A stretch of 17,935 bases of DNA, taken from contig JAUXDG010000030.1 of the NCBI GenBank assembly GCA_030618475.1, forward strand, positions 1 to 17,935, read 5' to 3'. A program made the translations under genes and the position numbers. The notes below the pieces were generated by a model that saw only the letters and a list, made by a program, of their open reading frames with translations, was not told where the DNA came from and ran no database searches. Origin of the DNA: Gammaproteobacteria bacterium. GTDB lineage: Bacteria > Pseudomonadota > Gammaproteobacteria > DSM-19610. Below are positions 6,669 through 15,700 of this stretch, piece by piece. The stretch's first letter is position 1. Each line of letters begins with the position of its first letter.

Positions 6669-9074
6669 CTATTCAGCATAACGTGCAATACGGAAACCGA
6701 GATCGCTACGTGGCTCGCGACTGTAATCCCGATAGCTCAGCCGCAACTCGGTGATGTTACCGAGACGCCAGCTGGAATCACGCACCACGTGGTGCTGCCC
6801 GGAAGCGGGTCCGGTGGGATTTTTGACCAGCCGCTCAGCCTCTCCGGGGTAGACGGCGTAAAAATCATGGGTCCATTCTGCCACGTTGCCGCCCAGATCG
6901 TAGAATCCGGCCGGGCTGGCCGCAAAGCTGCCCAGCGGTGCCGTGCCGCGGTAACCGTCGTCATAGCCGGGAACCACGTCTGCCAAGGTATCACTGATTC
7001 GTGCATCGGCGAAGTTACCCACCGCTGTTGTCGGCGGGTAGCTGCCCGACCAGGGATAGCGTGCCGCCGATGGGCGGTCCAGCACCCTGGCAACATAGAC
7101 CCACTCGGCTTCACTGGGTAAGCGATAGCCCGTGCGTGCGGGCACCAACGCGATCATATGCCCGTCCTTTTCCTGGTAAGCCACGGGTAGCCCATCCTTC
7201 TGGCTGAGCCAGTTGCAGTAACGCGCCGCATCATCCCAGCTCACCTTCACAACAGGCTGGTCAGCGCCATCAAGTCCGGCGCCCTCTGCGGCACCTGAAT
7301 TGTGCGAGGCGCGAAAAAGACGGAACTGGCCGTTGCTCACCTCTTTTTCACTCAGATAGAACGGGCGTGTCAGCTGAACCAGACGACGACTCTCGTTGGC
7401 CCGGCGTCCGGCCTCCCGGCGTGAGGCCCCCATACGAAAGGCAGCAGTCGGCCGCACCAGCCGCATCACCTGACCGGCGGCGGTTGTCAGTGTGTCCGGC
7501 GTCGCATCCACCTTTGCCTGTGCGACAGTCTTGAGGCTCACGTCCAGGTTCTGGCTGACACCGGCACGCGGGTTTACCTTGACCCGCTGCGTCACGTAGC
7601 CCGGTTTGCGGAATTCCAGGGTATGGGGCCGGGTGGTCAGACGCAGGCGCCGGGTGGCCTCACCGGCCGGCTTGCCGTCCACTATCAGACTGGCGTCGGC
7701 TGGTTGTGCGCTGATAAACAGCGTCGCGTATTGGGGCGGCAGGGCAACAGTCAATTGCCGCGCCTCGTCAGGCATCAACTTCACGCCTTGTGCCGTTGTT
7801 CTGTAGCCCGGCTTGCTCAGTTGCACATCATGTTGCTGCGCAGAGGAGAGTGTGAGGGTCATCGGTGTGGTTCCGTGGAAGTCCCCATCGACGCTGATAC
7901 TGGCCCCGGGGGGAGTGCTTTGTAACACAAGCTGACCATCTGCCGGCGACAGCCTGATATCTTCCAGCAGCAGCGCCGAGCCCGCTGTTATCTGTTGCTG
8001 CAGGGTCACAGGCTTGTGATCTGCCATTGACAGGGTAATGGTGTGCGAGCCCTGCAGGATCTGTACATCCAGCGGTGTGCTCCCCACCGGCTCATCATCC
8101 ACCCGAGCCAGAGCGCCTGGCGGCTGGCTGCTGATATGCACATCGGCCCAGCCGGGCCGCAAGGTCAGTGCCAGCTGCTGTGACTTACCCAGACCGGCAA
8201 CATCGAGCCGGATTTCTTCCGGCAGATAACGTTCGGTCTCGATGCGCAGCCGGTGCACGCCGCGATCTATCTCGGCAACACCGCCGGCGCTGCTTGCTAA
8301 CGGCTCATCATCGACAAATAAACGAAAAGTCACAGCGGGGTCAATCTGTATACTCACCCGCCCCGGCAATTCCTCCATCTGAAAACTGAATTCCTGAAAC
8401 CCGCCCATGGCTACGTCAAGCGGTTTTTGCAGCACCCGATAGCCCTCAAGCGTGGCGTGCAGCCGGTAATGCCCGGGCAGCGCCAGCAGTCGACCACCCA
8501 GGGATAGCGGCGGCGGAAAACCACTGATGGAGCGGCTTGCGGGCTCGGGAGTGATACGCACAGCCATGGGGGTCGCGAGCAATACAAACGCGGCAATCAG
8601 AACCAGCACCGTGAACAGCACGGCAAACAAGCGCCTCAGCTTGCGATGCCCACGCCCTGACGCTGATGCCTCTGCCAGCGCAGGCGTATCCCCCGCCACC
8701 GGCTCTGACAGTGGAGGTGGATCGTCTGGCGGCACCAGTGGCGGCTGCGCAAGACGTTGCCCCAGGCTGATGAATACCTGGTCGCCCTGGACACTCCAGT
8801 ACAGGACAGCCTCCCCCATCTGCACCTGATCGCCGGATTTCAACCAGGTCGAGTCTGCCACCCGTTGGTGATTGTGGAACAGCGGATACGAGGGATCGGC
8901 GGGCTGGATGTAGGCGTGCCCGTCGGCAAGTGCAATATAGGCTATGACGCTGTCGTCCGGCACACCCGGCAGCAGCACATCGCTGCGCTCAGCGCTGCCA
9001 ACCGCCAGCGGCATATCGGCCTCACCGGCGCGATGCTCGCCGCGGGCATCCTGAATAAAAAAGACCCGACTCAA
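6669..9074 (-). CDS. FHA-like / transmembrane / PEGA(x5) / FGE-like (formylglycine-generating-enzyme fold) protein
   Basis: 801 aa from TTG 9074. A TTG at 9089 is also in frame, but GAGGAG at 9080-9085 is 5 nt before 9074, and TTG 9074 overlaps the previous stop (TTGA), a classic coupling. Order of parts: degenerate FHA-like domain (~22-105, cytoplasmic), proline-rich linker, membrane helix (~148-168), then five PEGA-type beta repeats in the periplasm (about 174-236, 238-305, 308-375, 380-445, 448-515; each ends in patterns like LxKPGYR). The C-terminal sulfatase-modifying-factor domain (~540-800) has FRMGA 546-550, GYRLPSEAEW 649-658 and DLGGNVAEW 726-734. In active FGE a GGS-[FW] motif carries a nearby Cys pair. 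Here the equivalent is VVRDSSWR (763-770) and the only Cys in the protein is in RYCNW, so formylglycine synthesis is unlikely. The domain more likely binds a sugar, protein or metal. Confidence 0.88.
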   Translation of the reverse strand: MSRVFFIQDARGEHRAGEADMPLAVGSAERSDVLLPGVPDDSVIAYIALADGHAYIQPADPSYPLFHNHQRVADSTWLKSGDQVQMGEAVLYWSVQGDQVFISLGQRLAQPPLVPPDDPPPLSEPVAGDTPALAEASASGRGHRKLRRLFAVLFTVLVLIAAFVLLATPMAVRITPEPASRSISGFPPPLSLGGRLLALPGHYRLHATLEGYRVLQKPLDVAMGGFQEFSFQMEELPGRVSIQIDPAVTFRLFVDDEPLASSAGGVAEIDRGVHRLRIETERYLPEEIRLDVAGLGKSQQLALTLRPGWADVHISSQPPGALARVDDEPVGSTPLDVQILQGSHTITLSMADHKPVTLQQQITAGSALLLEDIRLSPADGQLVLQSTPPGASISVDGDFHGTTPMTLTLSSAQQHDVQLSKPGYRTTAQGVKLMPDEARQLTVALPPQYATLFISAQPADASLIVDGKPAGEATRRLRLTTRPHTLEFRKPGYVTQRVKVNPRAGVSQNLDVSLKTVAQAKVDATPDTLTTAAGQVMRLVRPTAAFRMGASRREAGRRANESRRLVQLTRPFYLSEKEVSNGQFRLFRASHNSGAAEGAGLDGADQPVVKVSWDDAARYCNWLSQKDGLPVAYQEKDGHMIALVPARTGYRLPSEAEWVYVARVLDRPSAARYPWSGSYPPTTAVGNFADARISDTLADVVPGYDDGYRGTAPLGSFAASPAGFYDLGGNVAEWTHDFYAVYPGEAERLVKNPTGPASGQHHVVRDSSWRLGNITELRLSYRDYSREPRSDLGFRIARYAE

Positions 9075-10567
9075 ACCGGCTCCTCGCAACGGATATCGAC
9101 AGGCGGCGGTGGCTTCCCGGGTAATACCGTGAATACCCGTCGCACGTCACGATAACCCGCTCGTGACCCCACCGCGGTATAAGTCCCCGGACGCAGTTCC
9201 AGCTGATGATCGCGGAAACGGCCGAATCGGCCGACATGGTAGATCACCACCTCGGTCTCGCCATCCGAGTAAAGCCTGACCGTTAAGGGCACCCGCGCCT
9301 CGGCTACGTGGCGCTTCAGCAAGCTTGTTTTTTCTGCCAGCCGGGGCTCACCATCGGGCGCTTCGCCAGCCGCCAACAACAGCTTTTCGGCATTGGCCAG
9401 GGGCTCGGCGGAAGACAGCCGGGCCGGATCGCTGAGGTAGTGGTCAAGCTGCTTGTGCAGCTGCAGCCGCTCCTTCACCCGCACCAGGCCGCTACGGGCA
9501 AATGCCGCACCGGCATCCACCGCCAGTGCCTTCTGGTACAGGCCGGCGGCGGCCTGCCAGTTCTCTGTTTCAATGGCGTTGAGCGCCTGGCGACGTAAGC
9601 TGGACAGCTGTGCCTGTTGACGCGCGGCTGCCAGCCGCTGACGCGCATCACGCACGGCACTGTCCTCGGGTTTCAGTCCGGCCGCTTCTGTCAGCGCTTC
9701 GGCGGCATCGCTCAGTCGGCCGCTATCCAGTGCAGCAAGCACCTGGCTCATGGCGGCACGAAATTGAAGCGCGGTGAGCTGCCCGGAAACCCGTTGCAGA
9801 TTTTCGATGGCGGGCTGGTATTCACCGTCCAGCTGCGTCGCCTGCCGATACGCTGCCTGGGCGGCTTCAAGATCTTCATTGCTCTCGGCACTTTTTCCTG
9901 CCGCCATCCGCTCGAGGATTTCGGCCCGTACCCGTGCCCGGCGCAGGCCGTGGCTCGCGAGTTGGTGATCAGGCTCGATGGCCAACGCACGTTCAAACTC
10001 GGTCAGCGCGGCCTGAACGTCGTCGTTGCCCAACGCACGCTGCCCCAGATCAAGGGCGGCATCAAGAAGCAGGCCGCGTTTATCTTGCAGGTTCTGAAGC
10101 TTGTGCAAAGCATCGGCATAGGCCTGTGCCGCATCAGCGAAGCGCCGCTCCCCGAACAGGCGATCGCCGGACGCCACCCTGACCGCAACCTGGCTCCAGG
10201 CCGGTTCTCCCCAGACCCCGGCATTCTCCAGCTCCAGTTTTGCCTGCAGCCGCAGGAACCGTTGCAGGGTCTGCTCGGCCTGTAGCCGTGCACTGTCAGC
10301 CTCCTCGCCAACAGCCGGCGGTGCCGGGATCTGACCTTGTGCGAGCGGACGCTCTTGCAGTGTGGGCGTCGCGTATCTGGATACCAGTTGCGGAAGCACG
10401 AAAACAACCCCCAGACCCAGTAATGCCACAGTAGCCAGCGCGATCCACACCCACCGGTAATTGGCAACGGTGGGCGCATCACTATCCAACGGAGTGCCCG
10501 GTGGACGCAACGGTGGCCGTAACCGGTGGGTATCCGGACCTGTTCCAGCTCGCTCATTAAACCCCAT
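9071..10567 (-). CDS. TPR-repeat inner-membrane protein with C-terminal PEGA-like domain
   Basis: 498 aa. A proline-rich cytoplasmic N-terminus (~1-36) precedes one membrane helix (~39-58). Helical TPR-type repeats fill ~95-380, with clear units around RRFADAAQAYADAL (141-154), GNDDVQAALTEFERALAIEPD (180-200) and NWQAAAGLYQKALAVD (336-351). The final ~70 residues (427-494) form a beta domain with GTYTAVGSRAGYRDV, which resembles a PEGA unit. It therefore shares both topology and a domain type with the next gene, and the two may pack against each other in the periplasm. ATG 10567 is 9 bp after the lipoprotein gene; its ribosome-binding site is weak. The 3' end overlaps the start of the next gene by 4 bp. 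TPR proteins usually act as assembly platforms; the partner is unknown. Confidence 0.8.
   Translation of the reverse strand: MGFNERAGTGPDTHRLRPPLRPPGTPLDSDAPTVANYRWVWIALATVALLGLGVVFVLPQLVSRYATPTLQERPLAQGQIPAPPAVGEEADSARLQAEQTLQRFLRLQAKLELENAGVWGEPAWSQVAVRVASGDRLFGERRFADAAQAYADALHKLQNLQDKRGLLLDAALDLGQRALGNDDVQAALTEFERALAIEPDHQLASHGLRRARVRAEILERMAAGKSAESNEDLEAAQAAYRQATQLDGEYQPAIENLQRVSGQLTALQFRAAMSQVLAALDSGRLSDAAEALTEAAGLKPEDSAVRDARQRLAAARQQAQLSSLRRQALNAIETENWQAAAGLYQKALAVDAGAAFARSGLVRVKERLQLHKQLDHYLSDPARLSSAEPLANAEKLLLAAGEAPDGEPRLAEKTSLLKRHVAEARVPLTVRLYSDGETEVVIYHVGRFGRFRDHQLELRPGTYTAVGSRAGYRDVRRVFTVLPGKPPPPVDIRCEEPV
9080..9085 (-). promoter_or_regulatory. ribosome-binding site that sets the TTG start at 9074
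   Basis: GAGGAG on the minus strand inside the end of the upstream gene, 5 nt before TTG 9074. With the TTGA stop/start overlap at 9071-9074 it favours coupled initiation at this rare start codon over the TTG at 9089, which would lie upstream of the GAGGAG. Confidence 0.65.
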
Positions 10568-10576
10568 GCTTCGTTC

Positions 10577-11779
10577 TCAGTCGTCAGTCCCGGTCAAACC
10601 TGTTTCTGATGCGTAGATGCTTTTCAGCAGGGCGCGCCATTTGCTGTATTGCACCTCGGCGGAACCGGTCAGCTCATGGGTTTCACCCTCGACTTCGACC
10701 ACCAGTGGCCGAGTCTCTGACGAAAAGGATTCACCCAGCTCTTCGATGGCATCTCGATGGATGGTGGTTTCCGAGTCCTTGTCAAAACCTGTCTTTATTG
10801 CATAAGCACCACCCACGATCATCACATTACGCAGACTACCGGTTGAGGCGCGGGTACTGTCGCCACCGAGCACTTCGATGGCGATGGCGCCGAGAATTGC
10901 AGCTGCACCCGCCAATTTTCGATTTCTCGCCTGGCGCTGAATTTCACGCATCGCCGCCAGCTCCTCACCGCGTGTCTTGCGCCACTGCTCGTAGGGATCT
11001 TGCATCTCATGGTAGAAATTATCGAAGTGGCCGTTCAGCGTATCGATGAGCAGAAAATCCCTTTCGCGGATGGCGTTCACACGCCGGTACATGGGGTCGT
11101 CCAACGCCGGCAGCCGCATCACCGTGGCCCGGCCATCCTCACCGCGCTGAATATAGCTTGCAAAAGCATCGGGCGCCAGATCAGCCGCGAAACGCAGTGC
11201 TGCAACCCGTCGCACGTTAACGATATCCTCGGCCGCCAGCGTGGCCCGGTGAGCCGCCAGGTCGTTGGCAATCGCATTGTAGAGCGCCTGGAACACCTCC
11301 TGACCGTATTGCCCGGCACCCTGGTAGGCCTCCACGCTGACCTCAGCCTCGTAGGTCGAGCTGAACCACTCGCGGCCCGAGGCATCCAGTGCAGTGATGG
11401 CAAGTTCGAGGTTTTCTCCATCCGAAACCACGATGACACCCCGGACCAGCAGTTCACCGCCCTCGGTCCCCTGCGGCACCACCCGGACCGCACCCCAGTA
11501 TCCGGTTTTTTCCATCGTGTCGCGCAACTGCAGCGGCATGTAGCGGGCTTCGGCCTCGCGGATTTCCGTCGACAGACCGCTGGCCTCTTCTTTATCGTCA
11601 GGCAAAGCGCCGGGATCAAACAGCTCAATCCAGACATCGAGTAACTGGTCTTCAGAAATCTCGGTCTCGGACTTCTGCACCTGCTCGTCGTTGTTGACGT
11701 TCCGGTGGGTACCGATGCCACTGCATCCTGCCAGCAGAATCAGCAGCAGGGGAAAGCACAGCAGGTACCGCGAAGCCAT
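10577..11779 (-). CDS. outer-membrane-type lipoprotein of unknown function
   Basis: 400 aa. The signal peptide ends in a lipobox LLAGC with Cys19 as lipidation site. Ser20 at position +2 (not Asp) predicts sorting to the outer membrane. The mature protein is soluble and mixed alpha/beta. A block around residues 75-170 (ARYMPLQLRDTMEKTGYWGA, then a beta-rich stretch with LLVRGVIVVSDGE and GREWFSSTYE) looks like a conserved domain I cannot name. A short Ala/Gly-rich hydrophobic stretch at ~290-306 (LAGAAAILGAIAIEVLGG) could contact or insert into a membrane. It lies between the secreted first gene (16 bp) and the TPR gene (9 bp). By position it could be the outer-membrane anchor of the complex, as Pal is for Tol; that comparison is only by location. 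Confidence 0.75.
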   Translation of the reverse strand: MASRYLLCFPLLLILLAGCSGIGTHRNVNNDEQVQKSETEISEDQLLDVWIELFDPGALPDDKEEASGLSTEIREAEARYMPLQLRDTMEKTGYWGAVRVVPQGTEGGELLVRGVIVVSDGENLELAITALDASGREWFSSTYEAEVSVEAYQGAGQYGQEVFQALYNAIANDLAAHRATLAAEDIVNVRRVAALRFAADLAPDAFASYIQRGEDGRATVMRLPALDDPMYRRVNAIRERDFLLIDTLNGHFDNFYHEMQDPYEQWRKTRGEELAAMREIQRQARNRKLAGAAAILGAIAIEVLGGDSTRASTGSLRNVMIVGGAYAIKTGFDKDSETTIHRDAIEELGESFSSETRPLVVEVEGETHELTGSAEVQYSKWRALLKSIYASETGLTGTDD

Positions 11780-11795
11780 AACAGAGCACCCCGTT

Positions 11796-12584
11796 TTACC
11801 GGGCCCCCTGCTTGTATTTTCGATATTCTTCCCAAAGCTTTTTCTTCAACTCGGGATTTTTTTCCTTCTCCGCCGCCTCACGCATCTGACGTGCGACCAG
11901 ATCGTCATCGCTGCCATCGGGTATATCCGCCGGTCGCCCTCTGGCTCCGGTTTGAGTCCCGCGGCCACCCGCGGCACCACTCGGCGGCCGGTCACCCACA
12001 CCTCGGCTCACCGGCTGGTCACCGCTGCCTGTCACGTCGCCGCTTTCGCCGGCATCACCCGTCTGACCACCTTCAGCGCCGCCATCACCCTCGCCCTGGC
12101 CACTACCGGCACCACCGCTACCGCCAGCCTCTGACCTCGGTGCCGCCGCCTTCACCCGCTCCTGTTCACGCAGCAACATTTCGTCGAACTCACCCAGGCC
12201 GGCGTTGAGCTCGGCGTCCATCGTCGCCGTGCGCTCGGCACTGGTCTGCTCGCTGCGCTGATCGATGGTCGTCGGTTTGACAACGCCCGACAGGCTGGCC
12301 GGGCATGGCGACTCATCCAGCAGCCGGAGCCGGATATCCGCCCGGTCCAGCATCAGGCAATCCTGGCTGACACGCTCGCGCAGCCTGGCCAGGTAGTCGG
12401 CGTAATCGGCCGTCTCGGCAGCCCCCAGCGTGCCCTGCTCCCGCTGCCGCTGGTAGTCGCGTTGCGCGGCGATCAGCGCTTCATGGTCTACCTGTAAGCG
12501 GTTCAGCAGGGCTTCCTGTCCTGCACCGGCCGCGAAGGCGAGAAACAGGGTCAATAGAGTCACAATAAATCTGGCAATGCACAT
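11796..12584 (-). CDS. secreted Gly-rich protein, first gene of the envelope operon
   Basis: 262 aa from ATG 12584. Longer in-frame starts exist (GTG 12599 with AGGGGCGG just upstream, TTG 12638), but ATG 12584 gives a compact signal peptide (MCIARFIVTLLTLFLAFAAGAG, cut near residue 21). A helical N-terminal part (~22-150) with Cys76 and Cys94 may form a disulfide. A low-complexity Gly/Ser/Asp linker (~152-218) follows, then a charged helical tail (~224-262) with DDDLVARQMREAAEKE and KKLWEEYRKYK. That tail looks like a conserved docking helix at the end of a flexible tether. Predicted to be periplasmic. I do not recognise a named family. As the first gene after a 121-bp gap it probably follows the operon promoter. 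Confidence 0.7.
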   Translation of the reverse strand: MCIARFIVTLLTLFLAFAAGAGQEALLNRLQVDHEALIAAQRDYQRQREQGTLGAAETADYADYLARLRERVSQDCLMLDRADIRLRLLDESPCPASLSGVVKPTTIDQRSEQTSAERTATMDAELNAGLGEFDEMLLREQERVKAAAPRSEAGGSGGAGSGQGEGDGGAEGGQTGDAGESGDVTGSGDQPVSRGVGDRPPSGAAGGRGTQTGARGRPADIPDGSDDDLVARQMREAAEKEKNPELKKKLWEEYRKYKQGAR

Positions 12585-12627
12585 TGAAAAATGTTCCACA
12601 TTCCGCCCCTGAAACCGAAATGGCGGG

Positions 12628-12657
12628 TCTACACTCAATAATACGTGTTAAGTTCAA
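12628..12657 (-). promoter_or_regulatory. weak candidate promoter for the nine-gene operon
   Basis: The 121 bp between the c-di-GMP gene and the operon is AT-richer than the genes. On the minus strand TTGAAC (12652-12657) and TGTAGA (12628-12633) are 18 bp apart; a TATTAT (12638-12643) lies between them but has no -35 at a good distance. No strong match is present. Read-through from the upstream gene is possible because no terminator is visible in this gap. Confidence 0.2.
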
Positions 12658-12705
12658 CGTGTGCGACAAGCTGGAACAGGGGAAAATAAAGCAAACTTCA
12701 CTTAA

Positions 12706-15700
12706 TCAACGAGTTAGCGCCACCGCCATATAGTTTTTAAACTCTTTGCGGGTTAAGGGATGGCTGAAATAGAACCCCTGGAACAAGTGACATCCCTTAT
12801 CTTCGAGGAATGCGAACTGATTGAAAGTTTCCACACCTTCCGCGACCACACTAAAACCCAGGTGTCTGGCCATGGCAATGATCGTTTCAACGATGACAGC
12901 ATCGCTGGGATCTGTCTCGATATCCCGCACAAATTTATCGTTGATCTTTAACTGATCCAGGGGCAACTGTTTCAGGTAAGCCAGTGATGAATAGCCGGTG
13001 CCGAAATCGTCAATGGCAATGCGTATACCCAGCTGTTTGAGGGCGTTCATCTTGTCAATCGTGTCTTCAATATTTTCGATAACGATGCCCTCTGTCAGCT
13101 CGATCATCAGGTCTTTAGGATCAGTCTCCGTCTCCTTCAGTATGCGTATGACATTCTCAACGAAATCCGCTTGACGAAACTGCCGGGGACTGATGTTGAC
13201 CGCTACGTGACTGATCGAACAGCCCTTGATGCACTCGCAGGTCTCTTTCAGTATCCATTCCCCGAGCTCAAGAATCAGACCGGTTTCCTCGGCGACAGGT
13301 ATAAAGTCTGCCGGGAGGACCATCCCCTTGTCAGGGTGAAGCCAGCGCACCAGCGCTTCAGCTCCCGCTAAATGCCCCTGAGAGTCAAGCTGTGGCTGAA
13401 AGTAGATTTCAAATTTTTTCTCTGCGATCGAGGCCCTGAGTTCTTTTTCCAGCAACAGTCTTTTATCTGCCGCCTCCTGCATGGCCGGATGGTAAAACGC
13501 TATCGTATTTCTGCCCTCTTCCTTGGCGCGGTACATCGCGGTATCAGCCTGTTTCAATACATCCGCCGCCGTCTCATCTTTTTCCGGAAACAGGGTTATG
13601 CCGATACTGGAGGTAATGGTGTGTTCATGGCCGTGCAGGTGGTAGCTGCCACTGATTGCAAACTGAACCTTCTGCGCCACATTCAGGGCCTGTCGTATGG
13701 CGCGATCCCTGCTGGAATATTCGCCCGTTATCAGAACAACGAATTCGTCGCCGCCCAGTCTCGCTGCTGTGTCCTCTTTTCTTATCACGGATCGCAACCG
13801 ATCCGACAACTGGACGAGCAACTCATCTCCGATATGGTGCCCAAGCGAATCATTGAGGGTCTTGAAATTATCCAGGTCGAGGAAAAGCAGGCTCGCATAC
13901 AGCTGCTGACGCCTGACCACCTCCAGTTCATGCTGGATACCTTCCAGCAACAGGCGGCGATTCGGCAATCCGGTCAATGGGTCGTAAAAGGCAAGGCGAC
14001 GAATCTGTTCATCGGATTTTATACGCTCCGCGTTGGTGAGCACTTGCAGAAAGCGGTCGGCAATTTCCCCCGAGAATCGAATCTCATCGTCCTGCCACTC
14101 CCGCTTCTCGCCGATATGCTCAAAACAAACGACACCTCTGAGCTTTCCTCCAACACGTATCGGGCTGTCCAGCAAGGATGTAACTCCATGCGCCTGTGCA
14201 TAGTCCCTCAGCTCGCTTGTCCTGTGGTCCTCGAACAAGTCAGAGACGGCAATAGATCGATCTCTCTGTATCTCTTCAAAATAGATGGGGATATCTTTGA
14301 TTTTCAACGGCTCCGCCGCCCCATGCCGATCCGCATCCTTCTCGTAGAGATCGACCACCTCAAACTGATTTTGTTCGTCATCGATGAGCCAGATGCTTGC
14401 CCGCGCTACATTGATTACCTCCGCGGCGGTCTCGTTTATCATTTTTGCCGCCCGGCCAATGTCACCCTGGAACAGGGTGTCCTGCAAGGAAAGTCTGACA
14501 ATAGCGGCATGTTGCCGGTTAACCCGCGTCACCTGTAATTCTTTAACGGCCTGATCCGCCTTGCGCTTCTCTATTTCCTGGCGCAGTTCCTCGGTACGTT
14601 CAATCACGCGAGTCTCCAGTCTTTCATGGGCATCGCGGAGCTTGTTCTGTACCTCATACAGTTTCCGGCTGCGCTGGTTAAACCAGTACGCCAGTTCACC
14701 GAGTTCACTTTGATCCGATATCGCCAGCAACTTATGTTCCGAATCTGTCGCTGCTGATAACAGCTTGAGTTGCTCCGACATCTCGGTAACAGGTCTGATG
14801 AGTATGCGTCTCACCAGAAAAAGAACGGCGGTCAGGGAAACCAGCACGGCAATAACAGTATAGGAAGCCAGGCTCCTGTAGATTACACTCGATGCTTCCG
14901 TCGCCCTGCTGGACGGCATAACAGTCACGATCTTCCAGTAGGTCTGCGGCATCTCGAACACAGCTGCAAAAGCTGGTTCGCCGAGCAGCAAGTCGTCATC
15001 GAGATGCACATGCTGAATTTCATGTTCCGCTGGCCCGGCCGCTTGCTGCAGATCGGCAAGAACTGCCGTGATCAATCGTGCTTCGTGTGAGTCGATCTGG
15101 TAGCTGTCCTCGGCTATGGTCTCGGCGAGGTCTTCGCGGTAAATACCCGCTTCTGTTGCGGTGGAAACAAGCCGATCAATGGCCTTTTTTACCGCCGCCA
15201 CCAGCGGCTCGAATCTTGGCTGTTTTGAAGCCAGTTCTCCAATACCGATAAATTCCTCGGTGCGCCCGCCTTGATCGTCCGTACTGTATATTTTGGTCAG
15301 ACTCTCGTCGGGAAAGGAGAGGAATTTGCCGTTGCGATCCACGGCAAAAGCATAGCCACCGAAAGAGCGGGAAACGTCCTCGAGAAAAGCGTGCAGACCC
15401 TCGAGCTTCAAATCGACGCTTGATACACCATAAAACAGTTCATCCCGGTACATCGGCACCGTAACAGTCACCATTGGTTGATAGGAATACGGGTCCATGT
15501 ACGATTTGGACCAGAATGCCTCACCCTCCTTGAGATGCCTGGCCGGTACATACCACTCCTCATGGTGGTAACCGGGACCGCTTGGGTCATTGTAATCGTC
15601 GTAATATTGCAGCACCCCCTGGCTGTCCCGCCCCCAGAAAAAACTGCGGCGTTCGATCGCCGGATCATACTGGTAGGGCGCCGGCCATAAACCACCCCCG

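Noticed and set aside
6669..9074. Active formylglycine-generating enzyme with a sulfatase partner
   Set aside because: The catalytic Cys pair is absent and no sulfatase gene lies in the window.
13372..14538. Long open frame of 388 codons on the plus strand
   Set aside because: It is antisense to the GGDEF-EAL gene, whose domains are unmistakable; it has no ribosome-binding site or domain-like pattern.
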